Positions 59,460 to 64,000 of a stretch of DNA of 64,000 bases are shown piece after piece. How positions within the stretch are numbered: the stretch's first letter is position 1; the number at the start of each line of letters is the position of its first letter. The stretch is from Phaffia rhodozyma (Eukaryota > Basidiomycota > Tremellomycetes > Cystofilobasidiales > Mrakiaceae): assembly GCA_014706385.1 (NCBI GenBank), contig JACGZH010000002.1, positions 1,116,001 through 1,180,000 on the forward strand. The letters run 5' to 3'. The notes beneath the pieces are model-generated. The model did not search any database. It saw nothing but the letters and a program-made list of their open reading frames with translations, and had not been told where the DNA came from. The translations under genes were made by a program, and so were the position numbers.

Positions 59460-62140
59460 TTAGGCAGATGAAGGAGCAGGAGTCTCTGTGGCCTCTCGGA
59501 GCAGAGGGTGGACGATCTGCTCGTGGAGAGCCTTTCCGGCGGCGACCATAGGGAAAACGTGCTCGTTGTCGGCGACCTCACACTCCAAAAGGATGGGTCG
59601 ACTATTGTCGTACTCCATGAACTCCTTCATCAGTCGGGGCAGATCTTCCTTCCTGGAGCACTTCAAGGTCTTGCAACCCATCGAGGCGGCAAGCATCTGG
59701 AAATCAGGGTTGTGCATCTTAGTGTGGGAGTATCGCTGCTTGTAGAACAGATCCTGCCACTGCTGAACCATTCCTTGGAACTCGTTGTTGATCAACAAGA
59801 GCTTGATACCGATGTTGTATGCCGAAGCCGTCTGGAGTTCCATGGCGGTCATGCAAACGGATGAATCTCCATCGATGTCGACCACGATCTTTTCGGGAGA
59901 GGCCACCTTGGCTCCGATGGCGGCGGGCACACCGTAACCCATGGTTCCGAGACCTCCGGAAGAGATCCAAGTTCGGGGGTGCCTCCATCGGTAGTGCTGG
60001 CAGGCCCACATCTGATGCTGACCGACACCAGTGGAAACGATGACGTTCTCCTTACCCATCTCCTCAGCCACTCGGTCGAGCTCCTCGATGACCTCCTGGG
60101 GCTTCATCTTGGCTCCGTCCTTGCTGGGCTCGTATACGAACGGGTACTTGTTCTTCCACTCCTTAATCTGCTGGAACCACTGCTTTCGCGGGCTGTACTT
60201 GATCTTGGGAACAAGGGAAGCCATGTTGGTGACAACGTCTCCCAGGACGGGAATAGTTGCCTGAACAACCTTGTTGACGTTCTTTGGCTGGATCTCAAAG
60301 TGAATGATTCCACCCTTGCCCGTCAGGGAGGCCGCTCGGGCGGCGGGTGCAAAAGTGTCGACCTTTCCGGTGACTCGATCATCGAACCGGGCACCCAAAG
60401 CAATGATCACGTCGGCCTCCTGCATAGCCAAGTTGGCGTAAGCACTTCCGTGCATGCCCAACATGTGCAAGGCCCGGTCCTCGATCTTCTCATCGAATGC
60501 TCCAAGACCCTGGAGAGTGGTGCAGACCGGGATGTTTCCGTTCTTGCTCAACAACTCGAGCAATCGGGGTCCCTCGGGAGAGGAGAGCACACCGTTTCCA
60601 CAGTATACAACAGGCTTTTTGGCCTGGTTGATGAGCTCGGCAGCCTGGGCGATGAGAGCCTCGTCGGAAGCGTTCGGGATGGCTGGTGTAGTGGGCAAGT
60701 AAGGAGACGACCCGGGGGTGATGGAGCTGATCAAGATAGGGTTCTGAAGGATACCGGCGGTAACATCCTTGGGAAGATCCACTAAAACGGGACCGGGTCG
60801 ACCAGAAGTAGCAATCTTGAAGGCCTCGTTGATTCGTCGGGGAAGCTCTGAAATGTCCTTAACCATGACATTCCACTTTGTGCACGATCGGGAGATTCCA
60901 ACAATATCAGCCTCCTGGAAGGCGTCGGACCCAATAGCGGAGGTGGCGACCTGTCCGCAAAAGACAACCATAGGAATACCATCGCTCATGGCGTCCTGCA
61001 TAGGAGTGATAACGTTGGTGGCTCCAGGTCCAGAGGTGACCAAGCAGATACCAGGCTTACCGGAAGCCCGGGCATAACCCTCGGCCATGTGTCCGGCACC
61101 CTGCTCGTGCCGGGGAAGGATAAAGTTGAACTGATCAGAGTCGTAGATGGCATCAAAGACTGGAAGAATAGCTCCCTAGAAGGGTTGGATGTCAAGGGAA
61201 TAGGTGGTCGGAATATTTAGTTTCAGGCACTTTGCACGTGTCAGGAGTAAAAAGATAAAATTATAGACCAATGACTCACACCAGGGTATCCAAAGATGCT
61301 AGTGACATCATGTCGGACCATCATCTCGTGGAAAATCTCTCCTCCAGACTTTCCAACAAAGCTAGAAAATTCAAGATTCAAGTTGAAGCTTAGTTGGAGA
61401 ATCCGAGTTGACTGAGTCTGGAATCGAGATAGATCCAAACAAATATGACTCACCTGTAGTCCCACTCGGCATTACTATGTCTTGAGTTAGCGGGGGTCTC
61501 AACCTTTGACTGTTGGAAATTTGGCGACGGCGCCGGTCGACTATCGGATGACACAAAACAAGACGGTCAGTCTTTGTGTCCAATGCTCAATTCTGTAAAC
61601 GAGTCATTGGAGGTGGATTTAAGCGAGAACAAAGGGGAAAGTAAGAGGCAACGAGAAGCGGTGAAAGAAAAAAGGTATTGGAACAGTCGCCGTCCGACCG
61701 CCGGAAATTATAAGTTCCTCTTAGCCGCTATATACGGACCTGCTCAGTTCGAGAGATAGAATCAGTGGGCAGAGCTGCCCTTTTGAAAAAGGAAAAGAAG
61801 CTCTACGCCACTAGATGCCGCGTAGTATAGATCCGTTCTCTACGACATACTGATACAGAGGCACAAAGAATGGAGCGAAGAGGAAAGATCACAAAGTCAC
61901 TACTTACATAGCGGCAGCGGCGCCGGTGGAGGTCGTTGAGCTGATTAATCGAGACTGGGCAGCAATCCTAGATTTCGACTCTGGCGAAATTGCGTACAAG
62001 GATTTTGACGGCGGGAGAGACGAGTTGGCTCGTTTAGAGAATGCCAGAGAAGAAGATGAAGAAGAGGCGAGAGCGGTGGCGGTGGCGGGGAGGGCCGACC
62101 TAGAACTCGAGTTGAGGAGCCGGGTAGATGTTCGAAGCAT
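59460..62140 (-). CDS. ILV2: acetolactate synthase catalytic subunit
   Basis: About four exons. Ilv2 is the ThDP enzyme that makes acetolactate and acetohydroxybutyrate, the first common step in branched-chain amino acid synthesis in mitochondria. The N-terminus is a mitochondrial presequence ([18 protein letters not shown]). The core starts [15 protein letters not shown] and [16 protein letters not shown]. The ThDP-activating glutamate is in [18 protein letters not shown], then [32 protein letters not shown] and [18 protein letters not shown]-region sequence follows. The ThDP/Mg motif is GDSSVCMTA...[10 protein letters not shown], with W in VQQWQDLFY. The last exon (61195-59460) uses C/G-ending codons strongly, a sign of high expression. 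The residue after GQV is Ala (GQVATSAIG, codon 60945-60947), where yeast has Pro. Confidence 0.96.
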
Positions 62141-62783
62141 GATAGAAAGCTAGGCGAGTGTATGTTGGTAGAGAGTGTGGTTCTGAATCAAAAGAAACAG
62201 ATGGAAAGAGAGCACGACGAAGGCCAAGAGAGTGGTCTCTTCTTTTTGATAAGCGAATAAGCTCGAGGATGAAACGAACAGAAGAAGACGAGGCAATGGG
62301 ATGAAGGAAGAAGCGAAAAAAAGAATGAAAAAAAAACGTTTGACTGGTTCTTTAATTCTTTTTCCCCGATGAATTTTTGAAGAGTCTGACTCGATGGAGC
62401 ATTCTATTAGAAATTCGCAACACTTTCCTAGTCTGACTCATTAGGACACGTTCTTATGTTTTCTCTCGTCGGCCGAAAACTAAGCACGCAGTTTGGGGCC
62501 GTCAAAGATGGTAGTCTGCCCAGATTTCCCCAGATCTACCCATGTCGACCCCGATGGCACCCCAAATAAGCTTCGTTCATCATCGCCTGTGTCGTCCGAC
62601 GGATGATCAAACACAGTCTTCACCATCGCTATCATAAGCAATGTTACATGAGAATCATCAAGAGTAAGGAACGAGATACAAGAGGAAACATGTAAAAGAA
62701 AAAAAACCGTGACGTGTGTTAGGAGGGAAATATAAAAAGAGTCGTATAGCTAGTGAGATCTGGATATTCTACATCATCAGATC
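62141..62783. other. intergenic region, ILV2 promoter and RabGAP 3' end
   Basis: Both genes are on the minus strand. The gap has A and T runs near 62320-62365 on the ILV2 side. No gene or repeat is recognised. Confidence 0.4.
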
Positions 62784-64000
62784 TTAACTTAATAACGCAC
62801 GGAGCTCATCAGAGATCACAGGCAACGTCGGGATGTCAAAATCATCATCCCCGTATTGGTCTTCCTCGTGCGGATTTTGTTCCATTGGCTGAGCCGACTG
62901 GTTCACCTTCTTCCTCCTATGTATACCTCCTTGCCGATCCGTTGATCTAGGTTCTCGTAGGGCCTGTCTTCGGTCCACATCTTCGACGAGAGATTTGAAT
63001 GAGACCTGCCGTTCGACCGGATACAACATTTCATTAGCTGAGGTCAATAATAATTGATCATTAGGATGTTCAAGAAAACGGAAGAGAACTCACGAATAGA
63101 ACCTCAGCCTGGGCTATAGTCGAATCTACGTCAATGCAACCCCCAAGGTCGTTACAGTACTTTAAAATCTCATCAAACTGAGGTAACGCGCAACATCAGC
63201 TCTAAAATCCTTATCGGTTTATGATACAAAAGTAAACGAGGGATTTACCTCGGAGAGATATCGGAGAATGACGTCTCGATGAGAGTGGAGTACGGCGAGC
63301 GCAATGAACAGAACAAATTGGGAGCTGTAGTGGTTCGTGAACAAGACTTCCCATAACCTAATCACGTCATCAAATGCAAACTCTCGCTTGAATGCTATCA
63401 GAATCCATCTATTAGCCAGTCAAATCACATCGAGGTCAGCGTCACCATAGTCATTCACCGGTACTCAAGAGTGATGCCAAAATGAGAAGTAAGATACGTA
63501 CCGGAAACAAAAGAACAGATTCAGCGACTCCATCTTCTCTATATTACAGTTGACGTCCGTCACATGGTTCATCATTTTCCACCAGCCACCTTCCCAACTC
63601 AGTCAGCTTAGTCCTTCTATTTTCCGGATGGTTTTTTTTTCTTTAGCCTTATAAGACTGCCAAGAAAGACTCACCAAGATGTCCATATAGCTCGGAATCC
63701 ATAACAGAGATCAACTGCTGGAGTGTCAAGAGCTGTTGTTTCATTCCTGATTGGTCTCTCAGAAAGTTTTGTTTCTTCAACCAGAACAGAGATATGATCA
63801 GTCTTATCAGGGGAAAGTTGAATGATCGAACTGAGACAGCGATGGTACACACCATTCGTTCCATCCATTCAACGAAACACCAAAACGTGCCGACCTCATC
63901 CCCTTTCATAACCACATATACTGGCGCACAAAGATCAGACATCCCTTGAACGTATCCGAGCTCTTTCTCGAAGAATCCGTAGGTCAGCAGGATCTCTGCC
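62784..64000 (-). CDS. GYP7: TBC-domain Rab GTPase-activating protein, Gyp7-like (5' part outside window)
   Basis: The gene runs out of the window at its 5' end. In order from the right edge, the visible part reads ELGYVQGMSDLCAPVYVVMK, FWCFVEWMERM, FLRDQSGMKQQLLTLQQLI and DSELYGHL. After introns come ESLNLFFCFRWILIAFKREF, DVIRLWEVLFTNHYSSQFVL, ALAVLHSHRDVILRYLSEFDE and an Asp-rich tail ending SDELRALLS. YVQGMSDL is TBC motif C, followed by the WILIAFKREF and LWEVLF motifs of motifs D-F. The pattern matches Gyp7/TBC1D15-type GAPs for Ypt7/Rab7 at the vacuole. The catalytic Arg finger (motif B) lies upstream, outside the window. There are at least five introns in the visible part. Confidence 0.88.

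Noticed and set aside
59979..60785. Long plus-strand open frame (268 codons) opposite ILV2
   Set aside because: It is a shadow of the strongly codon-biased acetolactate synthase exon on the minus strand. It has Leu/Val/Gly-rich reverse-complement composition and no domain.

Overview
The window is nuclear DNA of a fungus, most likely a basidiomycetous yeast of the Tremellomycetes. Nearly every gene is broken by many short introns (often 50-90 nt, GT..AG, with CTRAC-like branch sites). Gene ends are packed closely on both strands. The core genes are clearly fungal: STE11, LAG1, PPN1, PRP4, PAC1 and ILV2. Two genes encode double hybrid histidine kinases of the type described as Tco2 in Cryptococcus, which points to this class. 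I cannot name the species.

Layout. 1-20.2 kb holds housekeeping genes: a CxC-type zinc-motif protein (-), a tiny CDC26-like APC/C subunit (+), a mitochondrial membrane-anchored P-loop ATPase (+), RER1 (-), a membrane-anchored SAM methyltransferase (+), the endopolyphosphatase PPN1 (+), the ceramide synthase LAG1 (-) and the U4/U6 snRNP protein PRP4 (+). 20.6-40.3 kb is dominated by two paralogous double hybrid histidine kinases that diverge head to head (20598-28695 on - and 32114-40316 on +). Between them lies about 3.4 kb of odd, repeat-bearing DNA. 40.3-42.1 kb is a gene-poor patch with a perfect 143-bp inverted repeat and a second, inverted copy of a repeat also found at 29.1 kb. 42.1-64 kb is core again: PAC1/LIS1 (+), the RCC1 Ran exchange factor (+), a secreted GH3 beta-glucosidase (+), the MAPKKK STE11 (-), acetolactate synthase ILV2 (-) and the 3' part of a Gyp7-type TBC RabGAP gene (-).

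How they work together. Most genes are independent housekeeping functions with no operon logic. The kinases would feed a His-Asp phosphorelay (Ypd1 and response regulators, then the HOG MAPK pathway). STE11 belongs to the pheromone and filamentation MAPK cascade. The accessory part is the kinase pair and its repeat-rich flanks. The best leads are the 143-bp perfect palindrome, the inverted dispersed repeat around the second kinase, the 14-nt microexon kept in both kinases, a GC-AG intron in the methyltransferase gene, a tandem 16-bp repeat upstream of the second kinase, and an alanine in Ilv2 at a site known for sulfonylurea tolerance. Exon joins were worked out by eye from splice signals and reading frame, so gene outer bounds are firmer than internal exon borders.
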